Positions 1-6,347 of a stretch of DNA of 9,996 nt are shown here, one piece after another. This DNA comes from Symbiobacteriaceae bacterium (lineage in GTDB: Bacteria; Bacillota_E; Symbiobacteriia; Symbiobacteriales; Symbiobacteriaceae). The notes below the pieces were generated by a model that was given only the letters and a program-made list of their open reading frames with translations, was not told where the DNA came from and made no database searches. How positions within the stretch are numbered: position 1 is the first letter of the stretch; each line of letters starts with the position of its first letter. The stretch covers positions 1-9,996 of the forward strand of contig DAHVXO010000315.1 in the NCBI GenBank assembly GCA_027356675.1. Direction: 5' to 3'. The translations under genes and the position numbers were made by a program.

Positions 1-143
1 GAGAGGACAGGGGTCTAAAAAGAGACGGGATAGGAGCCTCAGGAACGTAAAGTCTTGAGGGAAACGAACGCCACGAGCGGTGTCTGTAGTCAAGTAAAAG
101 TGCGGCGGCGCTCCCGGTCAACTTCATGTTGCGTGCAATGCGA

Positions 144-170
144 AACGGCAAGCTAGCGAGGCTTGCCGTT
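144..170 (-). terminator. Hairpin after the lacI-type gene, probable terminator
   Basis: A perfect 10-bp inverted repeat (AACGGCAAGC / GCTTGCCGTT) with a 7-nt loop lies 15 nt beyond the stop codon of the LacI-family gene. In the transcript sense the 3' arm ends in GTT and runs into TCGCATT, so the U tract is short and interrupted. It probably ends or stabilises the transcript, but it is not a textbook terminator. Confidence 0.6.
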
Positions 171-185
171 GATTGTCTTTGTGTG

Positions 186-1199
186 TCATCCCCTGGTACA
201 GGGGGCCGTCGACGTGCGAATTTCCAGGTGGGGCTGAATCCAATCCGTCACCGCTTCACTTTGGCCCGCCACCGCCTGTGCCAGCAGTGAAACCGCCCGT
301 GTGCCGATTTCGTACATTGGCTGGGCCACTGTCGTGAGGGCGGGCCGGACGGCTGCCGCCAGCCAGATGTTGTCGAAGCCCACCACGGAAATATCCGACG
401 GAACGTTGAGCCCCCGGTCGATAATGGCGTTCATGGCGCCAATGGCAAGCAGGTCGCAGGCAGCGACCACGGCCGAAGGGATCTCTTTGCCGTTGAGAAT
501 GCGGCTCATGGTCAAGTAGCCGGTTTCGAGGCGGTAGTCTGTCCCCTCGGCCACCAGGGCCGCTGAGAGCTGGAGGCCGCGGCTATGAGCACCGTCCCGG
601 TATCCTTTCCAGCGCTCCAGCCCGGCGATGCTGTCGGACTGCGGGCCGTTGATCACGGCAATGCGCCTGTGCCCCAGGTCTGCCAGGTGCTCCATGGCCA
701 TTCGGGCGCCCTTGTGGCTGTCCACGAGCACACCGGGGAAAGTCCCTTCCAGGTCACAGGTGGCGGCGAGGACGACTGGGCGGCGTAGCTGCAGAAAGAT
801 TTCGCGATGGGCAGGGGTGACGACACCGCTGGTGTAAATCACCCCGTCTACCTGCTTCTCCCGCAACAGGGCCAGTCCTTCGGCTTCCTTGTTGAAGCTG
901 AGGTCGGAGTTAACCAGGAGTAGGTTGAACCCGTGGGCGGCGGCTACATCGCCCATGCCACGGAGCACTTCGGCGTAGAATGGATTGGCTACGTTGGGAA
1001 GGACAACGCCCATGGTCCCGGATCGCTTTTGGACCAGGCCGCGGGCCAGAGCATTGGGCTTATAACCCAGTTCGGCAATGGCCACTTGAATTCGCCGGCG
1101 CGTCTCATCCGCAACGGGGCCTTGTCGAGTCAGCACCCGAGACACAGTCGAAGTCGACGTTCCAGCGTGTTTGGCTACGTCTCGAATGGTTGGTTGCAC
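186..1199 (-). CDS. LacI/GalR-family transcriptional regulator
   Basis: A sugar-responsive DNA-binding repressor of 337 aa, the normal length for the family. The N-terminal helix-turn-helix (about residues 4-23) reads [19 protein letters not shown]. Residues T16 and S17 lie where LacI has Y17 and Q18, and R21 matches LacI R22. The hinge helix (PNALARGL, about 48-55) keeps the leucine (L55, LacI L56) that family members insert at a central CpG of the operator. Residues from about 61 onward form the periplasmic-binding-protein-like effector domain, with [21 protein letters not shown] and a late SVVGFDN motif. The GTG start at 1199 is chosen because AGAGGTGA lies 5 nt before it and the product then begins right at the HTH; the open frame extends 57 codons further upstream into the GH15 gene. 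The start is 10 nt after the GH15 stop, so the two genes are cotranscribed. Its likely targets are the AACGTT-centred palindromes at 6161-6308 (inference). Confidence 0.93.
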   Translation of the reverse strand: MQPTIRDVAKHAGTSTSTVSRVLTRQGPVADETRRRIQVAIAELGYKPNALARGLVQKRSGTMGVVLPNVANPFYAEVLRGMGDVAAAHGFNLLLVNSDLSFNKEAEGLALLREKQVDGVIYTSGVVTPAHREIFLQLRRPVVLAATCDLEGTFPGVLVDSHKGARMAMEHLADLGHRRIAVINGPQSDSIAGLERWKGYRDGAHSRGLQLSAALVAEGTDYRLETGYLTMSRILNGKEIPSAVVAACDLLAIGAMNAIIDRGLNVPSDISVVGFDNIWLAAAVRPALTTVAQPMYEIGTRAVSLLAQAVAGQSEAVTDWIQPHLEIRTSTAPCTRG

Positions 1200-1209
1200 A
1201 GCTTCACCT

Positions 1210-3078
1210 CTACTCACATATTCGCAGGTGGGCTGGGCAAGCACCTGCCGCCGGCTCGTCCCACCGGTGAAAGGACCAGCCCTGGGCCCGTTCCAGAATA
1301 AGGCGAGCCAGCTCTTCATGGCTAAATGCCTGGGGGAAGTTCCCCCACTGGGCGTGGGTCCGTCCGTCAAAGTGCTCTGCCATTAATGTGAGGTCGGTGG
1401 CGCAGTCCAGGCAGGTTTGCAACAGTCGGTCGCAATCTGCGGTGCGTCCCGCCATCAGGTAGTAACGCGCCAGCCAGAGCGTCGGCAAGTAAAAGGGTAC
1501 GGCAGCATAGTCATAGCGGCAAATGCCGCCGTACAGCGTCAAACCGCCCTGGCTCTGCTCCTGCTCCATCAATGAAACGGTGGAGCGGACCCGGGGATGG
1601 TCGGGTGGCAGCAACCCGTAGAAAACCAGGGCCAGTACGGAGATGTCTACACATGGGGCCGGAGTACCTTCGCCGTAGTGGCGCAGGTAAGCCTGGCGGG
1701 CCGGGTTCCAACCCTTGTCCACAACTTCGGCGCTGATCTGCGCAGCAGAGGCCCGCCACTGGGCCGCCTGCCCGCTGTGACCGAGGACATCGGCAATCCG
1801 TGCGCCTGCTTCCAGAGTGGCATAACACAGGGCCTTGCCGTGGACCCAGTGTCCCTGGTACTGTCGCAATTCCCAGATTCCGCTTTCAAACCTATGCCAG
1901 TTGGCTGTTGTCCAGGAGCACGCCTTGTAAACGCCTTGCCAGTGGCGTTCCAGCGCCTCGCGATTACCGCCCGCTCGATAGTGGAACCAGAGCCCGTGAA
2001 CGATGTTCCCTTCGTTGTCCAGTTGGAGCTGCCCCGAAGCAGCATTGCCGAAGCGAATGGGCACTTCGCCGCCTGGTCCCTGCAAATCAGTGGCCACGAA
2101 CTCCGCGGGGTCGGAACCGTCCACTGTGTAGAGGGGCTGGCGCCAATGTCCGTCGGACTCCTGCAGGCTGAACGCAAAGTCGTAAAAGCGCCGCGCTTCT
2201 TCGTGGAGGCCGGCTGCGTCGAAAGACATGGCCGTGTAATAGCCGTCTCGAAGCCACACATAGCGGTAGTCCCAGTTGTCGCCTCCGCCGGGGACAGCTG
2301 GAAAGGAGGCCGTGGGAGCTGCCAGAAGGGCACCGGTCGGGGCGTAGCTGAGCAGCTTCATCACAACGAGGCTGCGTCGGTAAGCTTCCAGCCACTGGCT
2401 GGGGACCGGACCGGCGGGGGTTTGAGCTGTACTGATCCACTCGGACCAAAACAGTTCGACGGCCGCTGCAGTGGCCGTTGCCGCCGCGGCAAGGCCGGCA
2501 CGAGCATCATTTTCATTGTCGCCGTACCCGAAATGCAGGCGTACCGCGCGGGTCTCGCCAGCGGAAACTACCCCGAGATCCACACCATTCGAACTCATTG
2601 CAGGGCTGGCACTCAGTAGGAGGACCCCGCCAGGCACATGAACGGTGGTGGCGCCGGGTTCAGTCCGAACTTCCGCCGGAAACTGCGCCGAACGAATGGG
2701 TTCCACGATCGGCCGGAGACGGGCTGCGGCATCCACGCCGGTCACGTTCTGGACCCGCAGCTCCCGCACCATGCAGCGCTGGCCCCAGACCATGTAATCG
2801 ACCGCTTCCACCCGCCAGCCCCCGCCGGAGACGATGGTCTGCAGAACGGCCGAGTCGCCGCGATACGCTTGCTGTTCTGGCTCGAGGCGGACGGGTTGAC
2901 CCACACCGTCCTCCAGGCAAAGCGAGAGTTGACCGCCGCGCACTGGGTCCAGGGCGCTGGCAAAGAGCGGGGAGCCATCGAATCGCGGAATGCAGAGCCA
3001 GCCGATGGCCAGGTCGGGCCCGATCAACGCCGCAGTTTCGCCAGCGCCGATAAGTCCCAGATAACTGTTTGTGTTCAC
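1210..3078 (-). CDS. GH15 family glucoamylase-like glycoside hydrolase
   Basis: A 622-aa inverting alpha-glucosidase of glycoside hydrolase family 15, which covers glucoamylases, glucodextranases and some trehalases. An N-terminal beta-sandwich region (about 1-225) is followed by the (alpha/alpha)6 barrel. Visible landmarks are NWDYRYVWLRDG (268-279), SGIWELR with E403 as probable general acid, LMAEHFD with E568 in the position of the LPEQ base motif, and GNFPQAFSHEEL (579-590). There is no signal peptide, so it acts in the cytoplasm. The start is GTG at 3078, with GGGAGG 8 nt upstream. It follows the transporter's binding-protein gene across a terminator-like hairpin and precedes the lacI-type gene by 10 nt. 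The context suggests it releases glucose from imported alpha-glucan oligosaccharides. Trehalose or another alpha-glucoside cannot be excluded from sequence alone. Confidence 0.9.
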   Translation of the reverse strand: MNTNSYLGLIGAGETAALIGPDLAIGWLCIPRFDGSPLFASALDPVRGGQLSLCLEDGVGQPVRLEPEQQAYRGDSAVLQTIVSGGGWRVEAVDYMVWGQRCMVRELRVQNVTGVDAAARLRPIVEPIRSAQFPAEVRTEPGATTVHVPGGVLLLSASPAMSSNGVDLGVVSAGETRAVRLHFGYGDNENDARAGLAAAATATAAAVELFWSEWISTAQTPAGPVPSQWLEAYRRSLVVMKLLSYAPTGALLAAPTASFPAVPGGGDNWDYRYVWLRDGYYTAMSFDAAGLHEEARRFYDFAFSLQESDGHWRQPLYTVDGSDPAEFVATDLQGPGGEVPIRFGNAASGQLQLDNEGNIVHGLWFHYRAGGNREALERHWQGVYKACSWTTANWHRFESGIWELRQYQGHWVHGKALCYATLEAGARIADVLGHSGQAAQWRASAAQISAEVVDKGWNPARQAYLRHYGEGTPAPCVDISVLALVFYGLLPPDHPRVRSTVSLMEQEQSQGGLTLYGGICRYDYAAVPFYLPTLWLARYYLMAGRTADCDRLLQTCLDCATDLTLMAEHFDGRTHAQWGNFPQAFSHEELARLILERAQGWSFHRWDEPAAGACPAHLRICE

Positions 3079-3127
3079 GAATCGGTCCTCCCGTTGTTAC
3101 ACAAGATCAGTTCAGCTTTGTCTAAGC

Positions 3128-3160
3128 AAAAGGGGGCCGTCGGGCTACCCCGCGGCCCCC
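3128..3160 (-). terminator. Intergenic terminator-like hairpin after the binding-protein gene
   Basis: In the transcript sense GGGGGCCG pairs with CGGCCCCC (8 bp), and a small extra GGG/CCC pairing lies inside the loop. It is followed by TTTTGCTT. It starts 11 nt after the binding-protein stop. No convincing promoter separates it from the GH15 start at 3078, so it probably acts as a partial terminator or mRNA stabiliser, keeping binding protein abundant relative to GH15 and the LacI regulator. Confidence 0.7.
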
Positions 3161-3171
3161 GTGTCAGGCGC

Positions 3172-4428
3172 CTATTTCTTTTTCGCCGCAGCGATGACGG
3201 CAGCGTACTTGTCCAGGGTGGACTTTACGTCCTTACCTTCCACAACGGATTCACGGAATGCGTCGTTGAGTGCCTTCTCTACATCGGCCCAGTAGGTGAC
3301 GTTCGGACGGGGCTCCGTGGTGAGCATAGCGGCGTTGATGGCTTCGAAGTATGGCTTCTGCCACTCGGCCACTTTACCCAGGGCGTCTGTCCGGGAGGCG
3401 GGCCAGGCCAGCTTACTGACCAGGACCTCCTGCGTCTCCTTGGACATGAGGTACTCCATGAGCTTGATTGCCTGGTCCTTGTTGGGGGCGCCCGCCGGGA
3501 TACCCAGCACTTCCCCGCCGAGAACCTTGCTGGATTTGACTGGGCCCTTCCAGCCGCCATATGCCTTGATCTCTTTCTTGCCGCCCTCCTGCACAATGAC
3601 GTTTACGCCAAAGGGCCAGTTGGCAGCCAGGTAGAAAGCATCGGTAGCCAGGAACTTGTTGGTGGTGTTCCAGTCCGCCTTCTTGGCGTCGGGGCCGAGG
3701 AACGGGTAGAGCTCCTTCATGAATGTGAACGCCCTGTTGCTGCCAGCGTCGTTCAGCACCATGGGGTCACCGCCGGCCTGCCGGATGAATTCGAACAGCT
3801 GCACGGTGGTGTTGCCGTCCAGGGTCAGCTTCAGGCCGACCTTGCCGATGCCTTCCTTCTCCTTCAGAGTCTTGGCCACGGTGAGCAGCTGCTCCCAGGT
3901 AGTGGGGGGCTGCAGCCCGTACTTGGCGAACGCTTTTTCGTTGAAGAAATTAATCTCTACGTTTGGCCGATACGGCATGAAATAAAGCTTGCCGTTGAAC
4001 TCGCCCACCGGGAGCAATGCCGGGATAATGGCGCTGGGGATTTTGCTCCGATAGGCGGAGAGATCCTCCATGAGGCCCTTATCCACGAGCGGAGCCAGTT
4101 GCATGTTGTCCTGGGCGACCAGATCGATCTCCATTTTGCCGGCAGACTTCATGGCTTCAAGCTTCTTGATCAGGTCGGCGGATTCGACCTGATACGCCTC
4201 GATTTTGACATTGTTGGTCTTTTCGAAAGCCGGGAAAATGTCCTCGCGCATAACCTTCCATTCAGCTTCACCAAGGCCCATAACCACCTTGATGACTTTG
4301 GGCTCTTGCTTTGCCGTCGGAGTTGCGGGTGCTTCCGCCGTCTTGGCCCCTCCGGTGCAGGCCGTCAGCAGGGACGATGTCAGGACCACGACTGCAATCA
4401 GGGCAAAAAACCTCTTACGCATAGTCAT
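3172..4428 (-). CDS. Sugar ABC transporter substrate-binding lipoprotein (CUT1, MalE-like)
   Basis: A 418-aa extracellular solute-binding protein of the family 1 (MalE-like) type. MTMRKR, a hydrophobic stretch and the lipobox LTAC (21-24) mark a lipoprotein signal peptide, with C24 as the lipidated residue. An Ala/Thr/Pro-rich linker follows (about 25-43). The mature part has the usual features of the class: GEFNGKLYFMPYRPNVEINFFNEKAF-type lobe motifs around 137-165, PTTWEQLL, and a helical C terminus with a Lys-rich tail. The start at 4428 is supported by GGAGGAGG 9 nt upstream; the internal ATG two codons later would be too far from it. The gene lies 27 nt after the MalG-like permease. Substrate is not readable from the sequence, but the two glycosidases beside it point to an alpha-glucan oligosaccharide. 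Confidence 0.92.
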   Translation of the reverse strand: MTMRKRFFALIAVVVLTSSLLTACTGGAKTAEAPATPTAKQEPKVIKVVMGLGEAEWKVMREDIFPAFEKTNNVKIEAYQVESADLIKKLEAMKSAGKMEIDLVAQDNMQLAPLVDKGLMEDLSAYRSKIPSAIIPALLPVGEFNGKLYFMPYRPNVEINFFNEKAFAKYGLQPPTTWEQLLTVAKTLKEKEGIGKVGLKLTLDGNTTVQLFEFIRQAGGDPMVLNDAGSNRAFTFMKELYPFLGPDAKKADWNTTNKFLATDAFYLAANWPFGVNVIVQEGGKKEIKAYGGWKGPVKSSKVLGGEVLGIPAGAPNKDQAIKLMEYLMSKETQEVLVSKLAWPASRTDALGKVAEWQKPYFEAINAAMLTTEPRPNVTYWADVEKALNDAFRESVVEGKDVKSTLDKYAAVIAAAKKK

Positions 4429-4455
4429 GCCGCGATTCCTCCTCCATGTGTCTCA

Positions 4456-5277
4456 TTAGCCCTTTAAAGAACCGGACAGGTAGCCGGCCCTCAGGTACCG
4501 CTGCAGCAGGAACGTGACCCCCATGACGGGCAGGGTCAGCAAACCAGAGTACGCCGCGGCTTGAAACCAGTTGCCGCGCTGGACGTAGTAGAACGTCTGC
4601 AGGGGCAGGGTGTTCTTGGAAAGCGTCAAGTACAAGGCGAAAGTAAATTCATTCCAGGAGTCCAGCCAGACCAACATTGCGGCCACCGCCAGCCCTGGTG
4701 CAGCCAGGGGCACTACAATGCGCAAGAGGGTCTGCAGCCGGTCAGCACCGTCGACCCAGGCTGCTTTCTCCAGATCGACCGGGATGGTTTCAAATGTGCC
4801 GACCAGGACCCATGCGATGAACGGCAGCACTTTAGTCAGGTGTGCCAGAATCAACCCGAGTTGAGTGTCCAACAGGTTCCACTTGATGAACGTTACGGCG
4901 ATAGGCAATGCCACACCCACGTCCGGAAACATGCGAGTGAAAAAGAGTCCCAGTACGATACCGTACTTGACGCCGACAGGTAGCCGCGAGATCACGTACG
5001 CGCCCGGCGCCGTGAAAACTAGTGCCACTACCGTAGTGAGCGTTGCCACCGACAGACTCTTGACCAGGGGGGCAAGCAGATTGCCGGAGATCAGGACATT
5101 TCTCCAGTGCTTGAACGTGAACTCGCGAAACCAGAATGAGGGGTGGGCCGTGAGGACTTCGCCAGGTGAACTGAAGGAGACCTTGAACATCAGGTAGACC
5201 GGAAACAGGAAGAAAATCGCTGCCAGTACCAGCAAGGGAATCGCATAGGGAGAGAGGGCACGGCTCGTCACTTTCAT
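4456..5277 (-). CDS. Sugar ABC transporter permease, MalG-like (CUT1)
   Basis: A 273-aa inner-membrane permease of the binding-protein-dependent sugar transporter class, with about six hydrophobic segments. The EAA loop that docks the ATPase is present at about 170-190 (EKAAWVDGADRLQTLLRIVVP). The start at 5277 is chosen over an in-frame ATG at 5292 because it forms a four-base ATGA overlap with the stop of the upstream permease and has GGAGG 8 nt before it. The 5292 ATG has no such site. The overlap implies translational coupling and equal amounts of the two permease subunits. Confidence 0.93.
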   Translation of the reverse strand: MKVTSRALSPYAIPLLVLAAIFFLFPVYLMFKVSFSSPGEVLTAHPSFWFREFTFKHWRNVLISGNLLAPLVKSLSVATLTTVVALVFTAPGAYVISRLPVGVKYGIVLGLFFTRMFPDVGVALPIAVTFIKWNLLDTQLGLILAHLTKVLPFIAWVLVGTFETIPVDLEKAAWVDGADRLQTLLRIVVPLAAPGLAVAAMLVWLDSWNEFTFALYLTLSKNTLPLQTFYYVQRGNWFQAAAYSGLLTLPVMGVTFLLQRYLRAGYLSGSLKG

Positions 5278-6128
5278 ACCGGCTTCCTCCATTCGCGTTC
5301 CACCAGGAGCAGGTAGAGCAGGACAAAGACCAGTATAATGCCCAGCAGGAACGTGGCAGCGGCGCCTGATGTATGTATATTTTGGTATTGGTTATATTCT
5401 GTGTAGGCGAATGTGGCCAACACCGGATTGACGCGACCGGCGAGAATCAAAGGGAGTTCAAAGATTCGGAAGGCGTCCACGCCGCGAATAATGACCGTCA
5501 TGGTAATGGCAGGGCGCAGGAGCGGCAGCGTGATGCGCCAGAACGCCCGCCAACCGGTTGCCCCATCTACCGCAGCCGCTTCGTACAGCTCTTCGGGAAT
5601 ACTTTCAAGTCCTGCCAGCATGAGAAGGACCACCATGGGAGTGACTTTCCACATGTCGGCAAAGACAATCATGAGGATGGTGCGCGCGCCACCGGCCGCC
5701 CAGTCGATGGGGAGTTGGATCAAACCGAGTCGGAACAGAAACTCATTCAAGTAGCCACTGGAGTCGAAGATATACATTAACGTGACGCCGGAAACAATCG
5801 TGGGGACGCCGATGGGCACCAGCAGCAGCGACCGAAAGAATCCGCGCAGCTTGAACGTGCGGGTCAGTATGAGAGCCAAACCAAGTCCGGTTACCATTTG
5901 AAAGCTAAGGCCTACCGCCGTCAGCACTACCGTATTGCGCAGCGCAGCGTGGAACTGTGTGTTGGCGAACAACTGGAAGTAGTTGTCGAGGGTGAAGCCG
6001 CCGGCTTTGGTGGTGAAACCGAAAGTGATGGAGTGCAGAATCGGAATGAGCGTGAACCCGAATATGAACCCGATCAGGGGGAGGAGAAGCATCACTTCCA
6101 GCCTGTAGCGTCGCAACCATACTGCCAT
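5274..6128 (-). CDS. Sugar ABC transporter permease, MalF-like (CUT1)
   Basis: A 284-aa inner-membrane permease and partner of the MalG-like protein. It has an N-terminal basic stretch, about six transmembrane segments and the EAA loop at 183-206 (EAAAVDGATGWRAFWRITLP). It lacks the long periplasmic insertion of enterobacterial MalF, which is usual for CUT1 systems outside Enterobacteria. The start is the least certain in the window. ATG at 6128 has only GGGTGA at 5 nt spacing. In-frame GTG (6137) and TTG (6158) codons precede it but lack good ribosome-binding sites. It is the first gene of the transporter operon, behind the regulated leader at 6129-6268. No ATPase gene accompanies the operon. 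Confidence 0.9.
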   Translation of the reverse strand: MAVWLRRYRLEVMLLLPLIGFIFGFTLIPILHSITFGFTTKAGGFTLDNYFQLFANTQFHAALRNTVVLTAVGLSFQMVTGLGLALILTRTFKLRGFFRSLLLVPIGVPTIVSGVTLMYIFDSSGYLNEFLFRLGLIQLPIDWAAGGARTILMIVFADMWKVTPMVVLLMLAGLESIPEELYEAAAVDGATGWRAFWRITLPLLRPAITMTVIIRGVDAFRIFELPLILAGRVNPVLATFAYTEYNQYQNIHTSGAAATFLLGIILVFVLLYLLLVEREWRKPV

Positions 6129-6160
6129 ATCGTTCACCCGTCTCTTGTTATCTGACAAAC

Positions 6161-6172
6161 GGGAACGTTACC
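6161..6172. promoter_or_regulatory. Candidate LacI-family operator O2
   Basis: GGGAACGTTACC is a near-palindrome (5 of 6 base pairs symmetric) with the central AACGTT common in LacI-family operators. It lies in the leader between the terminator and the start of the first permease gene, 58 bp centre to centre from O1. Assignment to the regulator encoded at 186-1199 is inference. Confidence 0.55.
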
Positions 6173-6183
6173 AGCGAGTGCTG

Positions 6184-6216
6184 AAAAACACACCCGTTTC
6201 TCGGCGGAAACGGGTG
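6184..6216 (-). terminator. Intrinsic terminator in the transporter operon leader
   Basis: In the transcript sense CACCCGTTTC pairs perfectly with GAAACGGGTG (10 bp, 6-nt loop), followed by TGTTTTTC. This is a good rho-independent terminator shape. It would stop readthrough from the debranching-enzyme gene (stop at 6348). It also lies downstream of the predicted transporter promoter, so it may act as an attenuator in the operon's own leader. Confidence 0.75.
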
Positions 6217-6232
6217 GTGGGAACGTTGCCAC
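6217..6232. promoter_or_regulatory. Candidate LacI-family operator O1 at the transporter transcription start
   Basis: GTGGGAACGTTGCCAC is a 16-bp palindrome with 7 of 8 pairs symmetric and a central CG. It begins at the expected +1 of the promoter with -10 at 6239-6244, a classic place for repression by a LacI-family protein. The hinge leucine of the regulator at 186-1199 fits a central-CpG operator. Confidence 0.7.
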
Positions 6233-6238
6233 AAAGTG

Positions 6239-6268
6239 ATCATACCACTGCCGCCACGACGCTGTCCA
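6239..6268 (-). promoter_or_regulatory. Promoter of the sugar transporter operon
   Basis: A sigma-A/sigma-70-type promoter on the minus strand: -35 TGGACA (6263-6268), 18-nt spacer, -10 TATGAT (6239-6244), with an extended -10 TG one base upstream. Each hexamer matches consensus at 5 of 6 positions. Predicted transcription start is about 6232, giving a leader of roughly 100 nt. Confidence 0.7.
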
Positions 6269-6296
6269 TATGTGGGTACGAAATTTCCGCGCTTAC

Positions 6297-6308
6297 GGTA
6301 ATGTTCCC
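6297..6308. promoter_or_regulatory. Candidate auxiliary LacI-family operator O3
   Basis: GGTAATGTTCCC differs by one base from the reverse complement of O2 (GGTAACGTTCCC); the change falls in the central CG. It lies upstream of the -35 hexamer, 78 bp centre to centre from O1, where an auxiliary looping operator could sit. The loss of the central CG makes it the weakest of the three. Confidence 0.35.
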
Positions 6309-6347
6309 AGCCTACAGGCGGGACCAATGGGGCCGGACCCATGCCTC

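Larger units (their letters stand above)
6135..6230 (-). repeat. Imperfect tandem duplication in the transporter operon leader
   Basis: Two related units lie head to tail. On the plus strand unit 1 (6135-6172) is CACCCGTCTC, 11 nt, CAAACGGG, AACGTTACC. Unit 2 (6191-6230) is CACCCGTTTC, 6 nt, GAAACGGG, 5 nt, GAACGTTGCC. Each unit pairs an inverted repeat with an AACGTT palindrome. Unit 2 provides the terminator hairpin and operator 1. Unit 1 provides operator 2 and overlaps the ribosome-binding site of the first permease gene. Confidence 0.65.

Noticed and set aside
1597..2619. Plus-strand open frame of 340 codons
   Set aside because: It lies entirely antisense within the GH15 gene, whose motifs are intact in its own frame, and has no protein-family features.
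3090..3126. Promoter-like TAGACA-N17-TGTAAC before the GH15 gene
   Set aside because: The -10 would end only 4 nt before the Shine-Dalgarno, so transcription would start at or in it. The match is also weak.
2638..4467. Long plus-strand open frame of 609 codons
   Set aside because: It is antisense to the GH15 and binding-protein genes, runs across their intergenic terminator, and its translation shows no recognisable domain. It mirrors the codon bias of the real genes.
4887..4898. Another AACGTT core inside the MalG-like gene
   Set aside because: The flanks (TG and AC rather than GG and CC) do not match the leader operators, and one six-base core per several kilobases is expected by chance.
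6148..6343. Small minus-strand frame starting ATG 5 nt after the debranching-type stop
   Set aside because: Its Shine-Dalgarno-like AGGAGG is only 1 nt from the ATG, the peptide has no recognisable features, and the frame runs through the promoter, operators and terminator.
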